This document shows positions 16,618 through 24,467 of a stretch of 64,000 nucleotides of DNA, piece by piece. Source of the DNA: DATARR01 sp044868005. GTDB taxonomy: Bacteria; Acidobacteriota; Thermoanaerobaculia; Multivoradales; UBA5704. Location: positions 1-64,000 of the forward strand of contig JBIOVX010000289.1 of the NCBI GenBank assembly GCA_044868005.1. The letters run 5' to 3'. The notes beneath the pieces were generated by a model. That model had not been told where the DNA came from. It worked only from the letters and a program-made list of their open reading frames with translations, and searched no databases. Every line of letters begins with the position of its first letter. Position 1 is the stretch's first letter. The position numbers and the translations under genes were made by a program.

Positions 16618-17312
16618 AGGGTTGGCCCCGGCACCCGCACCGCGGCGCCGTTGACGGCCGCCGCGGCGGGCGTGGTCAGGAAGTGGATGACGCTCGCGAC
16701 GTCCTCGGTCCTCGCCCATTTCGCCGGATCGGCGTCGGGCATCGCCGCCCGGTTCGCGGGGGTGTCCATGGTGCCGGGGAGCACGGCGTTGGCGCGGCCG
16801 CCGAACGGCGCCATCTCGCGCGCCAGCGACTCGACCATGCGCAGGACGCCTGCCTTGGCGGCGGCGTAGCCGCCGACCCCGGCCTCGCCCAGCAGCGCCG
16901 CCGGCGCGGAGACGGCCACGGTCGCGCCGCCGCCCGCGCGCTCGAAGCGGCGGGCGCACTCGCGGAAGATGCGGAAGGTGGTCTCCAGGTTGAGCTTCAC
17001 GAGATAGTTCCAGTCCGCGTCCGAGCAATCGGCGAAGCGCGCCCAGCGGAAGCCGCCCACCAGATGGACGACCGCCCGCGGCACACCCGAAGCGGCCTCC
17101 GCATCGTCGAACAGCTTCGTCACCTCCGCGGTGTCCGCCAGGTCCACCCGCCGCACCGACAGCGTCTCCGATGGGGCGAGAGGGGTCAGCGCGGCGAGCG
17201 CCTCCTCGTCATGGTCCACGGCGAGCACGCGGTCTCCGGCGTCGAGGAAGCGCGCCACCACGCTGCGCCCCAAGGCGCCCGCGGCCCCGGTGATGAGGAC
17301 TCGCCCGTTCAT
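16614..17312 (-). CDS. Short-chain dehydrogenase/reductase (SDR)
   Basis: 232 residues with a Rossmann fold. TGAAGALG at 8-15 binds the nucleotide, VDLAD marks the adenine site, Ser-135 with Tyr-149 and Lys-153 (YAAAK) form the catalytic set, and PGTMDTP is the usual loop after it. The cofactor and substrate cannot be read from sequence. The neighbouring glutaredoxin suggests a role in redox or stress metabolism, which is inference only. Confidence 0.85.
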   Translation of the reverse strand: MNGRVLITGAAGALGRSVVARFLDAGDRVLAVDHDEEALAALTPLAPSETLSVRRVDLADTAEVTKLFDDAEAASGVPRAVVHLVGGFRWARFADCSDADWNYLVKLNLETTFRIFRECARRFERAGGGATVAVSAPAALLGEAGVGGYAAAKAGVLRMVESLAREMAPFGGRANAVLPGTMDTPANRAAMPDADPAKWARTEDVASVIHFLTTPAAAAVNGAAVRVPGPTL

Positions 17313-17649
17313 GCGCTCTCCAGGGTTGGGTGCGGCCAGGCACGCTTCGCCATAGCCCTACAGGTGCCGTGGCGGATCGGGAGCGAGACTATCATGGGTG
17401 GAGGGCGCTCCGCACAGGGACGGCAGGGACACCAAGGACAGCAAGGACAAGAAGACTCAACCGAAAGTATCTGTCCTTGGAGTCCTTGCCGTCCTCGGTG
17501 TCCTTGAGATAGGCTACGGCCATGCTCGTCGAACGCACGCTCCTCTTGCCTGCCCCCAGGAAGACCCACCTTATCCCGCTTTAAATCTTCTGCGTCACGG
17601 CAGCGCCTCTCAGCAGCACGTTCTTACAGGCAACACGTTTCTCCTGCCC
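17313..17649. repeat. Gene-free stretch with an imperfect GGAC-rich inverted repeat
   Basis: No gene is supported between the SDR gene and the LOG gene. Positions 17426-17449 (units of GGAC such as ACCAAGGACAGCAAGGAC) pair imperfectly with about 17479-17503 (GTCCTTGCCGTCCTCGG...): about 20 of 22 bases match over the best part. Each arm is itself a short tandem of GGACxxC/GTCCTTG units. A similar low-complexity GGACA tandem lies inside the four-helix-bundle gene near 46.05-46.10 kb. The promoter of the LOG gene is presumably also here, but I cannot assign it. Confidence 0.5.
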
Positions 17650-18477
17650 ATGTCAGCCTTCCGCCGTCTCCTGCCCGCCGAGCCCGTCGTTTCCCCGAGC
17701 GAGACCCGCCTCCAGCGCTGGCGCCGGAAACGCCGCACGTACGTCCTGCGGTGGTTCGACCGCACGATCCTCTCTCTGTACCGGCTGATCTTCTGGCTCG
17801 ACCGGCGGGCACCCATCGAGAAGCGCTACTTCCGCGTAGCCATCTTCGGCTCCAGCCGCATCGAGACCGAGAACGGCGCCTATGCGCGGGTCAAGGAGCT
17901 GGCCCGGCAGCTCTCTTTCATGGGCTGCGACATCGTCACCGGCGGCGGTCCGGGCCTCATGCGGGCCGCCAACGAGGGAGCCCGCGCCGGCGCCTATCAC
18001 TACAAGACGCGCTCCTTCGGCCTCACCATCCTCCTGCCCATGGAGGAACAGCCCAATCCGTTCCTCGACGAGGTGGCCCAGCACTCGACGTTCTTCTCCC
18101 GGCTCCACCAGTTCATCCGGCTGTCGCACGCCTGTATCGTCATGGACGGCGGCCTCGGCACCACCCTGGAGGCCATGATGGTCTTCCAGCTCCTCCAGGT
18201 GGGAATGCTGAAGAACCGGCCGCTCATCTTCGTCGGCCCGATGTGGCGCGGCCTGCGGGACTGGATCGAACGCGAGATCATCCAGCGGGGCCTCGCTTCC
18301 CCATCCGACCTGAACGTGGCCTTCTGGGTGGATACGGTGGACGAAGCCGTGGCGGTCGTCACCCGCTATCTGGAGGACTTCCTGAGCCGCCACCGGGTCG
18401 TCCTGCCGCCGGCCATCGACGAGCCTCCCGAGGCGGAGCTGGCCCTGGCTCCGGCCAGTCCGAAACGAACGAAATAA
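17650..18477 (+). CDS. LOG-family nucleoside-monophosphate phosphoribohydrolase-like protein
   Basis: 275 residues. The start at 17650 removes a low-complexity repeat-coded extension. After a basic N-terminal region (about 1-55) comes the Rossmann-like LOG/lysine-decarboxylase-like domain: FRVAIFGSSRIETENGAYA, GGGPGLM at 98-104 and GGLGTTLEAM at 167-176, the variant of PGGxGTxxE. Family members split AMP-type nucleotides to free bases and ribose 5-phosphate (cytokinin-activating in plants). Here the second motif starts Asp-Gly-Gly instead of Pro-Gly-Gly. The biological substrate in this organism is unknown. Confidence 0.8.
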   Translation: MSAFRRLLPAEPVVSPSETRLQRWRRKRRTYVLRWFDRTILSLYRLIFWLDRRAPIEKRYFRVAIFGSSRIETENGAYARVKELARQLSFMGCDIVTGGGPGLMRAANEGARAGAYHYKTRSFGLTILLPMEEQPNPFLDEVAQHSTFFSRLHQFIRLSHACIVMDGGLGTTLEAMMVFQLLQVGMLKNRPLIFVGPMWRGLRDWIEREIIQRGLASPSDLNVAFWVDTVDEAVAVVTRYLEDFLSRHRVVLPPAIDEPPEAELALAPASPKRTK

Positions 18478-18561
18478 CTCTCGGCACGAGCTTTGCTCAT
18501 GCGGCGGGGCCATGGTACGTTGGCCCCGCCCGGGCCGTATGAGAGCGACAGGGGAGCGCGC

Positions 18562-19290
18562 ATGCTGACGATGACCATGTTCTTCCTCCAGCTCGGAGGC
18601 GTACGAGGGCCGAGCGCGTTCGATTTCTTCCTGCGCGGCGGGCCGATGGGGAAGTTCGTCCTCGCCGTGCTGGTTGTCTTCTCCGTGGGCTCCTGGTCCG
18701 TCATCCTGGGCAAGATGGTGCAGTTCCGGCGCGCCGGCCGGCACAGCGAGCGCTTCCTCGAAGCCTTCCACCGCAGCCAGCGCTTCAGCGAGGTCAACGC
18801 GGTGGCCGGCAAGCTTGGCGCCTCGCCGCTGGTGGGCATCTTCCAGTCCGGCTACGCCGAGATCGACGGCCAGATCAAGAACGCTCCCGAGCCGGAGCGC
18901 CCCGGCGAGAAGCGCGCCTACCGCATCACCTCGCTGCCCGCCCTCCAGCGCACCCTCGCCCGGGCGGCCAACGTCGAGCTGCTGGGAGTGACGCGCTGGC
19001 TGGGCTTCCTTGCCACCACCGCCGCGGCGACGCCGTTCATCGGCCTCTTCGGCACGGTGTGGGGCATCATGCAGGCGTTCAACGACATCGGCCTCCAGGG
19101 CTCGACCTCGATCGTGGCCGTGGCGCCCGGCATCGCCGAGGCCCTCATCAACACCGCGGCGGGGCTCGCGGCGGCCATCCCGGCGCTGATCGCCTACAAC
19201 TACTACTCCCAGTACGCCCGCCGGCTGCGCCTGCAGATGGAAGACTTCACCCTCGAGTTCCTCAACCTGGCGGAGCGGAACTTCACCTGA
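18562..19290 (+). CDS. tolQ: TolQ/ExbB-type proton channel subunit
   Basis: 242 residues, MotA/TolQ/ExbB family. The start at 18562 has GGGGAG upstream. One membrane helix near 30-50 and two near 145-165 and 190-215 fit the family; the conserved FLATTAAATPFIGLFGTVWGIMQAFNDIG and APGIAEALINTAAGLAAAIPALIAYN line the proton path. With TolR it uses the proton motive force to energise the Tol-Pal envelope machine. First gene of the complete tol-pal operon. Confidence 0.95.
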   Translation: MLTMTMFFLQLGGVRGPSAFDFFLRGGPMGKFVLAVLVVFSVGSWSVILGKMVQFRRAGRHSERFLEAFHRSQRFSEVNAVAGKLGASPLVGIFQSGYAEIDGQIKNAPEPERPGEKRAYRITSLPALQRTLARAANVELLGVTRWLGFLATTAAATPFIGLFGTVWGIMQAFNDIGLQGSTSIVAVAPGIAEALINTAAGLAAAIPALIAYNYYSQYARRLRLQMEDFTLEFLNLAERNFT

Positions 19291-19321
19291 CCCAAGACCG
19301 TCTCAAGACAAGAGGAGACGA

Positions 19322-19756
19322 ATGGCCTTCAGCCTCGGCAACGGCAACGGCGATGAAGATCCGGTCCTGGCGGACATCAACGTCACCCCCCTGGTGGACG
19401 TGATGCTGGTGCTGCTCATCATCTTCATGATCGCGGCCCCGATGCTGCACCAGGGCGTCGAGGTGGCCCTGCCGAAGGCGGACGCGTCCAACCTGCCGCT
19501 GCGCGTGCAGGATCCGCTGGTGGTCTCCATCGACCGCAACGGCCAGGTCTACCTGCGCGAATCGGCGGTGGAGACCGAGGAGCTGGTGGCGCGCATCAAG
19601 TCCCAGATCGAGTCGCGGGGCGACGACACGGTCTTCCTCAAGGGCGACCGTGAGGTCCCCTACGGCAAGGTGATCGAGGTGCTCGACGTCCTCCACCAGG
19701 GCGGCATCGTGCACGTGGGCATGGTGACGGACCGCGGGAGGCGGCGCGCCACGTGA
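19322..19756 (+). CDS. tolR: TolR/ExbD-type energy transducer
   Basis: 144 residues. One N-terminal membrane helix contains the functional Asp in INVTPLVDVMLVLLIIFMI (Asp-26), which carries protons in TolR/ExbD. The periplasmic part (about 45-144) ends with the typical LKGDREVPYGKVIEVLDVLHQGG. Located 31 bases after tolQ, and its stop overlaps the next GTG start by 4 bases. Confidence 0.95.
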   Translation: MAFSLGNGNGDEDPVLADINVTPLVDVMLVLLIIFMIAAPMLHQGVEVALPKADASNLPLRVQDPLVVSIDRNGQVYLRESAVETEELVARIKSQIESRGDDTVFLKGDREVPYGKVIEVLDVLHQGGIVHVGMVTDRGRRRAT

Positions 19757-20541
19757 GCCTGGCGGCGGTCGATCAGATCCTCCACCGGCGGGCCCGCCGC
19801 GCCGGCCGCCGGCCGGAGGCGGTGAGCCTGGCCGCCGCCGCCCTTCTCCACGCCGCCGCCGTAGCCCTCATCCTGCTGCTGCCCCGGCTCGCGCCGCCGC
19901 CCCCGCCCCTGTCCTTCGTGCCGGTGCAGATCATCCCCGCCCAGGCGCTGGGCGTGCGCCGGCCGGCGAGCCGCCCGAAGGCTGCAAAGCCGGCTCCCCC
20001 GGAACCCGAGCCGGCGAAGCCCGCACCGGAAGAGCCCGAGCAGCCGGCTCCGCAGCCGCAGGAGGACGCGCCGGTGCTGCCGCCCGAGAAGCCGGAGAAG
20101 AAGAAGCCCGAGCCGAAGCCGCCGGCCGAGCGCTCCACCGGCGCCAACGCCGCAGGGACCGCCGTCCCGCAGCCGAAGCCGGGAGACGAGGCCGGGCGGC
20201 GCGGCGCGCCCGACGCCAGCCCCGCCGGCACCTCCGCCTTCGGCCCCAAGGTGGGCGGCCTGGACAACCCGGATTTCCGCTTCGGCTACTACATCGACCA
20301 GCTCCTCTCGGCGATCGACGCCAAATGGCTGCGGCCCCCCCTGGGCGACGAGGTGAAGGCGATCGTCTCCTTCCGCATCGAGCGCGACGGCAACATCACC
20401 GATCTCGAGGTGGCGGAGTCCTCCGGTTACAATTCGTTCGACCTGGCGGCGTTGCGCGCGGTGCAGAACGCCGCTCCCTTCCCTCCCCTGCCGCGGGCGT
20501 ACCGCCACGACTCCCTGGGAGTCAACCTGATCGTCCAGTGA
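19753..20541 (+). CDS. TolA/TonB-like periplasm-spanning protein
   Basis: 262 residues. A basic N-terminus and one membrane helix (about 24-44) are followed by a long Pro/Glu/Lys-rich segment (about 65-165) that can span the periplasm, then a globular C-terminal TonB-type domain (about 175-262; IDAKWLRPPLGDEVKAIVSFRIERDG, SFDLAALRAVQNAAPFPPLP). By position it takes the TolA role, but the C-terminal domain is of TonB kind, as is usual outside Proteobacteria. It starts at a GTG overlapping tolR. Confidence 0.88.
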   Translation: MSLAAVDQILHRRARRAGRRPEAVSLAAAALLHAAAVALILLLPRLAPPPPPLSFVPVQIIPAQALGVRRPASRPKAAKPAPPEPEPAKPAPEEPEQPAPQPQEDAPVLPPEKPEKKKPEPKPPAERSTGANAAGTAVPQPKPGDEAGRRGAPDASPAGTSAFGPKVGGLDNPDFRFGYYIDQLLSAIDAKWLRPPLGDEVKAIVSFRIERDGNITDLEVAESSGYNSFDLAALRAVQNAAPFPPLPRAYRHDSLGVNLIVQ

Positions 20542-20578
20542 ATCGTCCGATGAATTTGTCCAGCGAAGCCGAGGTGCC

Positions 20579-21934
20579 ATGAGACCGAGATCCGCCGCCC
20601 TGATCGTCCTCGCGTGCCTGCTGCTCCTCTCCCTGGTGCTCGCCGCCCAGCAGCCGCCCACCCCGCCGCCGCCGGACGCCCAGCAGCCAACCAGCGTGAC
20701 GATCGTGCTCCCCCACGGCGCTCAGGTGCGCAAGCTGAAGCTGGCGATCCCCGCCTTCCGCGGCGCCGGCCAGATGACGGGACAGGCGGGCGGCGCGGGC
20801 CGCGAGCTGGAGGCGACGGTGCGGCACGACCTCGAGCTCTCCGGCTACTTCGAGATCCAGGGGCCGGAGGCCCTCTCGGGCCTGGCGCTCACCGGCGACG
20901 TGCAGCAGGACCTCGCGGCCTACCGCTCCACCGGCAACGAGGTGCTGCTGCTCGGCGACCTGCGCGCCGAGGGGGACCGCGTCGTCTTCGAGGGGCGGGT
21001 GCTCGACCTCGGCAGCGGCCAGGCGGTGCTCGCCAAGCGCTACCGCGGCCCCTTCAGCGCCGGCCGCCGGATGGCCCACACCTTCGCCGACGAGGTCATT
21101 CGCTTCCTCGTCGGCCGGCCGGGAATCGCCATGTCCAGCCTCGCCTTCACCTCGGACCGCTCCGGCCACAAAGAGATCTACGTCATGGACTACGACGGCG
21201 AGAACCAGCGGCGCATCACCAGCCACCGCTCCACCTCCATGTCGCCGGCGTGGAGCCCGGGCGGCGGCGCTCTCGCCTACACCTCGTTCTTCAAGGGACC
21301 GCCGGGCATCTTCTTCGCCGACCTGACGAGCGGCATGAAGCGTCCCATCGTCGACTCGGGCTCGCTCAACACCAGCCCGAGCTTCTCGCCGGACGGCCGC
21401 CGCGTCGCCTTCGCCCGCTCGCTCGACGGCAACGTCGAGATCTTCACCGCCGACGCCGCCGGCGGGGGCTTGCGGCGCCTGACCAACTCGAACGCCATCG
21501 ACACCAATCCGGCCTGGAGCCCCAAGGGCGGCCAGATCGCCTTCACCTCCAGCCGCGCCGGCAATCCGCACCTCTATCTGATGGACACCGAGGGCGCCGA
21601 CCAGCGGCGGCTGACCTTCGACGGCGCCTACAACGACGGCGCCGCCTGGAGCCCGGACGGCGTCCTCGTCGCCTACGCCAGCCGGCGCGACGGCGACTTC
21701 CAGATCGCGGTGACCAACGTGGGGACGCTGGAGACCCAGGTGCTGACCTCCGGGCCGGGCTCGAACGAGTCGCCGACCTTCTCGCCCGACGGCCGCAAGA
21801 TCGCCTACACCTCGCGGCGCAGCGGCAGCAAGCAGATCTACGTCATCGATCTCGAGGGCGGCGCGGTGCGGCAGCTCACCAGCGACGGCAACAACGACCT
21901 TGCCGACTGGTCGCGCCTCGCCGCGGAGCGCTAG
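20579..21934 (+). CDS. tolB: TolB periplasmic beta-propeller protein
   Basis: 451 residues. Signal peptide about 1-23 (VLACLLLLSLVLAAQ). A TolB N-terminal domain (about 30-180) precedes a six-bladed propeller with repeated units of the type IAFTSSRAGNPHLYLMDTEG / ARSLDGNVEIFTADAAGGG and SPDGxxxAYxSxRxG. TolB binds Pal and takes part in outer membrane constriction at division. Signal peptide and domain order are as in the family. Confidence 0.95.
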   Translation: MRPRSAALIVLACLLLLSLVLAAQQPPTPPPPDAQQPTSVTIVLPHGAQVRKLKLAIPAFRGAGQMTGQAGGAGRELEATVRHDLELSGYFEIQGPEALSGLALTGDVQQDLAAYRSTGNEVLLLGDLRAEGDRVVFEGRVLDLGSGQAVLAKRYRGPFSAGRRMAHTFADEVIRFLVGRPGIAMSSLAFTSDRSGHKEIYVMDYDGENQRRITSHRSTSMSPAWSPGGGALAYTSFFKGPPGIFFADLTSGMKRPIVDSGSLNTSPSFSPDGRRVAFARSLDGNVEIFTADAAGGGLRRLTNSNAIDTNPAWSPKGGQIAFTSSRAGNPHLYLMDTEGADQRRLTFDGAYNDGAAWSPDGVLVAYASRRDGDFQIAVTNVGTLETQVLTSGPGSNESPTFSPDGRKIAYTSRRSGSKQIYVIDLEGGAVRQLTSDGNNDLADWSRLAAER

Positions 21935-22014
21935 CCGGCAAGAGCGGGGTTTGATACAGTATTTTGAAGCAGGTGAACAGCCGTATCGACGAGCCTTGAA
22001 GCGAGGAGAATGCG

Positions 22015-22611
22015 ATGAACCGAAAGTGGATGATATGGATCGCGGTGCCGGTGCTGTTGACGTTCCTCTACGGTTGCCCGAAGAAGAAGCCGGCCACGCC
22101 GCCCGCGGACCTCAACGTCGAAACCACCACCGTGCCGGCCCCGGCGACGACCGCGCCGCCGGAAGAGGTGGAGCAGCCGGCGGCTCCGGAAGTGGCGGAC
22201 CAGACGGAGGATCCCCTCTCCTCCGCGGACATGCAGGTGGTGATGGACGAGATGGTGCGGCGCGGCTTCAGCCCGGACGTCTACTTCGACTACGACGAGA
22301 GCACGCTGACCGACGACACCCGGGACAAGCTGTCGCGCAACGCCGACCTGCTGAAGAGCCGGCCGGAGTTCTCGATGACCATCGAGGGTCACGCCGACGA
22401 GCGCGGCACCAACGAGTACAACCTCGCCCTCGGCGAACGCCGGGCCAACGCCGTGCGCGACTACCTGAGCTCGCTGGGCGTCGCCGGCGGCCGCGTGCGC
22501 ACCCTCTCCTACGGCGAGGAGCGCCCCGTCTGCACGCAGAACGAGGAGAGCTGCTGGTCGCAGAACCGCCGCGCCCACATGGTCATCACCGGCAGGTCCA
22601 ACGTCGGCTGA
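22015..22611 (+). CDS. pal: Peptidoglycan-associated lipoprotein Pal
   Basis: 198 residues. The lipobox FLYGC near residue 22 marks a lipoprotein. A Pro/Thr/Glu linker leads to an OmpA-type domain (about 75-195) with VYFDYDESTL and the peptidoglycan-binding motif IEGHADERGTNEYN, carrying the Asp and Arg that hold diaminopimelate. It anchors the outer membrane to the cell wall and is a partner of TolB. An 80-base gap separates it from tolB, and the stop overlaps cpoB (TGATG). Confidence 0.95.
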   Translation: MNRKWMIWIAVPVLLTFLYGCPKKKPATPPADLNVETTTVPAPATTAPPEEVEQPAAPEVADQTEDPLSSADMQVVMDEMVRRGFSPDVYFDYDESTLTDDTRDKLSRNADLLKSRPEFSMTIEGHADERGTNEYNLALGERRANAVRDYLSSLGVAGGRVRTLSYGEERPVCTQNEESCWSQNRRAHMVITGRSNVG

Positions 22612-23426
22612 TGAAGCTCCGCCGCCTCTCCTCCGCCGTTTGCCTCGCGGCGGCGCTCGCCGCCGCGGGGTGCGTCTCGACCCAGGACATCGAGGCCCTG
22701 CAGGCGCAGCTCTCGGACATCCAGCGCCAGATGCTGCAGATGCAGAAGCAGGCCCCGAGCAAGCAGGAGGTGGCCGACCTGGAGTCGAGCGTCGGCCGCC
22801 AGATGCAGTCGCTGCTCAGGACCGAAGCCGACATGCAGGTGAAGCTGCAGGACCTCTCCAGCCAGATCGAGGCCCTGCAGGCGAAGCTGGAGGACACCAA
22901 CTACCGCCTGGGCCAGCTCTCGCAGCAGATCGCCGCCACCAACCAGGAGCTGAAGGCCTTCCGCAGCCAGGCGGCCGCCCCGGCGCCGGCTCCCGACGGC
23001 TCCGTGCCGGAGGCGCCGCCGCCGCCTCCCGGCGCCGGAGCCGATCCCAAGAGCCTCTACGACGCGGCTTACAACGATTACCTCAAGGGCAGCTACGACC
23101 TCGCCGTCCGCTCGTTCCAGGAATACCTCGCCAACTTCCCGAACACCGACCTGTCGGACAACGCCACCTACTGGATCGGCGAGTCCTACTACCGCCAGCG
23201 GCGCTTCCGCCAGGCCATCGAGCAGTTCGACGCGGTGGTGAGCCGCTATCCGCGCAGCGACAAGGTGCCGGGCGCCCTGCTCAAGAAGGGCTACGCCCAC
23301 CTCGAGCTCGGCGAGCGCTCGCAGGGGGTGGTACAGCTCCAGCACGTCCTCCGCCAGTTCCCGTCGAGCGACGAGGCCAACCTGGCGCGGCAGCGGCTGC
23401 GCGAGCTCGGAGTTGACGCCGGCTAG
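22611..23426 (+). CDS. cpoB: CpoB/YbgF-like Tol-Pal system protein
   Basis: 271 residues. An N-terminal lipobox-like LAAAGC suggests export, possibly as a lipoprotein. Residues about 25-115 are a coiled coil (IEALQAQLSDIQRQMLQMQKQ and following heptads), as in the trimerising part of CpoB. After a Pro/Ala linker, TPR repeats fill 140-271 (YDAAYNDYLKGSYDLAVRSFQEYLANFPNTDLSDNATYWIGESYY). CpoB couples Tol activity to peptidoglycan synthesis at the septum. Its start is coupled to pal; a strong terminator follows. Confidence 0.9.
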   Translation: MKLRRLSSAVCLAAALAAAGCVSTQDIEALQAQLSDIQRQMLQMQKQAPSKQEVADLESSVGRQMQSLLRTEADMQVKLQDLSSQIEALQAKLEDTNYRLGQLSQQIAATNQELKAFRSQAAAPAPAPDGSVPEAPPPPPGAGADPKSLYDAAYNDYLKGSYDLAVRSFQEYLANFPNTDLSDNATYWIGESYYRQRRFRQAIEQFDAVVSRYPRSDKVPGALLKKGYAHLELGERSQGVVQLQHVLRQFPSSDEANLARQRLRELGVDAG

Positions 23427-23447
23427 CTCCGGATGCTATAAAGCCCC

Positions 23448-23476
23448 GTCGCACTTCGGTGCGACTTCGTCTTTTT
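23448..23476 (+). terminator. Intrinsic terminator of the tol-pal operon
   Basis: GTCGCAC and GTGCGAC pair perfectly around a TTCG tetraloop, followed after TTCGTC by a run of five T. This is a textbook rho-independent terminator, placed 21 bases after the cpoB stop and just before the leader of rpsT. Confidence 0.85.
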
Positions 23477-23508
23477 AGTGGGATCAACCAGGGAGAAACA
23501 AGGAAGTT

Positions 23509-23772
23509 ATGGCGAATACCAAGTCGGCTGAGAAACGGCACCGTCAGAACGTCAAGCAGCGGGAGCAGAACCGGGCGCAGCGCTCGCGCCTGCGCACCGC
23601 CGTCAAGAGCCTCCGCCAGGCGGTGGCGAGCGGCGACGCGGCCAAGGCGGGCGAGATGCTGCCGGAGACCCTCGGGATCATCGACAAGACGGCCCAGAAG
23701 AAGGTCATCCACGCCAACACCGCCTCGCGCACCAAGTCCCGCCTCACCAAGGCGGTCGCCGGGCTCAAGTAG
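23509..23772 (+). CDS. rpsT: 30S ribosomal protein S20
   Basis: 87 residues, the normal length. MANTKSAEKRHRQNVKQREQNR and the basic helices ending in HANTASRTKSRLTKAVAGL are diagnostic. It binds 16S rRNA early in 30S assembly. It has a separate transcription unit, isolated from tol-pal by the terminator at 23448-23476. Confidence 0.97.
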   Translation: MANTKSAEKRHRQNVKQREQNRAQRSRLRTAVKSLRQAVASGDAAKAGEMLPETLGIIDKTAQKKVIHANTASRTKSRLTKAVAGLK

Positions 23773-23791
23773 GGCGGCCCCCTCCCATCCA

Positions 23792-23925
23792 GTCTTGGGT
23801 CTTGGGTCCTGGGTCTTGAAGGCCTGGAGGGAAGGGTGTGGCTGTTGGGGTCCTGATACGTCCTCGGTCCGAGGAAAAACACAGCGAGGTTGTCTTTTCA
23901 GGACCCAAGACCCAGGACCCAAGAC
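23792..23925. repeat. Inverted pair of short GTCTTGGGT tandems
   Basis: The left arm (23792-23820) is a tandem of GTCTTGGGT and GTCCTGGGT units; the right arm (23896-23925) is its inverted copy (GGACCCAAGACCCAGGACCC). They enclose about 75 bases between the convergent rpsT and lptE genes. The structure may act as a bidirectional terminator or be a remnant of a mobile minisatellite. Confidence 0.6.
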
Positions 23926-23930
23926 GTCTT

Positions 23931-24467
23931 CTAAAACCCCTCCAACAAATTCGTCACCAGCGTCTCGGCGAAGCGCTTCGAGGCGAGCTCGATGGCCGTG
24001 TCCTCGAGGTCCAGGTAGTCGGTGGCGGAGGCGTTCACGGGATAGTTCTCGCGGAAGGTGTAGCGGTCGCTCTTCCACAGCACTGCGCCCTCCGCGCCCA
24101 CGCGCTTGAAGGTGATCTGGGCGGTGATCGAGATCTCGTACTCGGTGGCCCGGCCTTCGTCGTCGAAGGTGACGGGGGTGACGCCGAAGCCCGTCACGGC
24201 GCCCTGGATCTCGGCGTTGGCGTCCGTCTCGCTGCCCACCACCGCGAAGCGCTGGCGGGTCACCAGCTCGTCGGCGATGGCGCGGGTGAGCGCCTGCTCC
24301 ACCTGCGAGCGCTGGGTCTGGTTCGCCAGCGGCTGCAGGTAAACCGAGCGCACGTCCTCCGGGATGTTGGCGCCGCGCCCCACGAGCGCGTAGCCGCAGC
24401 CGGCGAGGGCGGCGAGGGATAAAAGCAGGGCCGCGAGGGCCCCGCACTGCAGAGCTCTTCGTTTCAT
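23931..24467 (-). CDS. lptE: LptE-like lipopolysaccharide-assembly lipoprotein
   Basis: 178 residues. Signal peptide with lipobox LAGC (Cys-24) followed by GYALVGRG, the typical opening of LptE/RlpB proteins. The domain RSVYLQPLANQTQRSQVEQALTRAIADELVTRQRFAVV and the C-terminal AIELASKRFAETLVTNLLEGF match the LptE fold. LptE plugs the LptD barrel that inserts LPS in the outer membrane. The gene overlaps leuS by 4 bases (ATGA); leuS-lptE neighbourhood is widely conserved in Gram-negatives, which supports the call. Confidence 0.88.
   Translation of the reverse strand: MKRRALQCGALAALLLSLAALAGCGYALVGRGANIPEDVRSVYLQPLANQTQRSQVEQALTRAIADELVTRQRFAVVGSETDANAEIQGAVTGFGVTPVTFDDEGRATEYEISITAQITFKRVGAEGAVLWKSDRYTFRENYPVNASATDYLDLEDTAIELASKRFAETLVTNLLEGF

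Noticed and set aside
17398..17649. N-terminal extension of the LOG protein
   Set aside because: The extension is coded by the GGAC/GTCC repeat and lacks a ribosome binding site; homologues begin near the basic region after 17650.
23838..24422. Plus-strand gene over lptE
   Set aside because: Antisense shadow; lptE has a lipobox, family motifs and the conserved leuS linkage.
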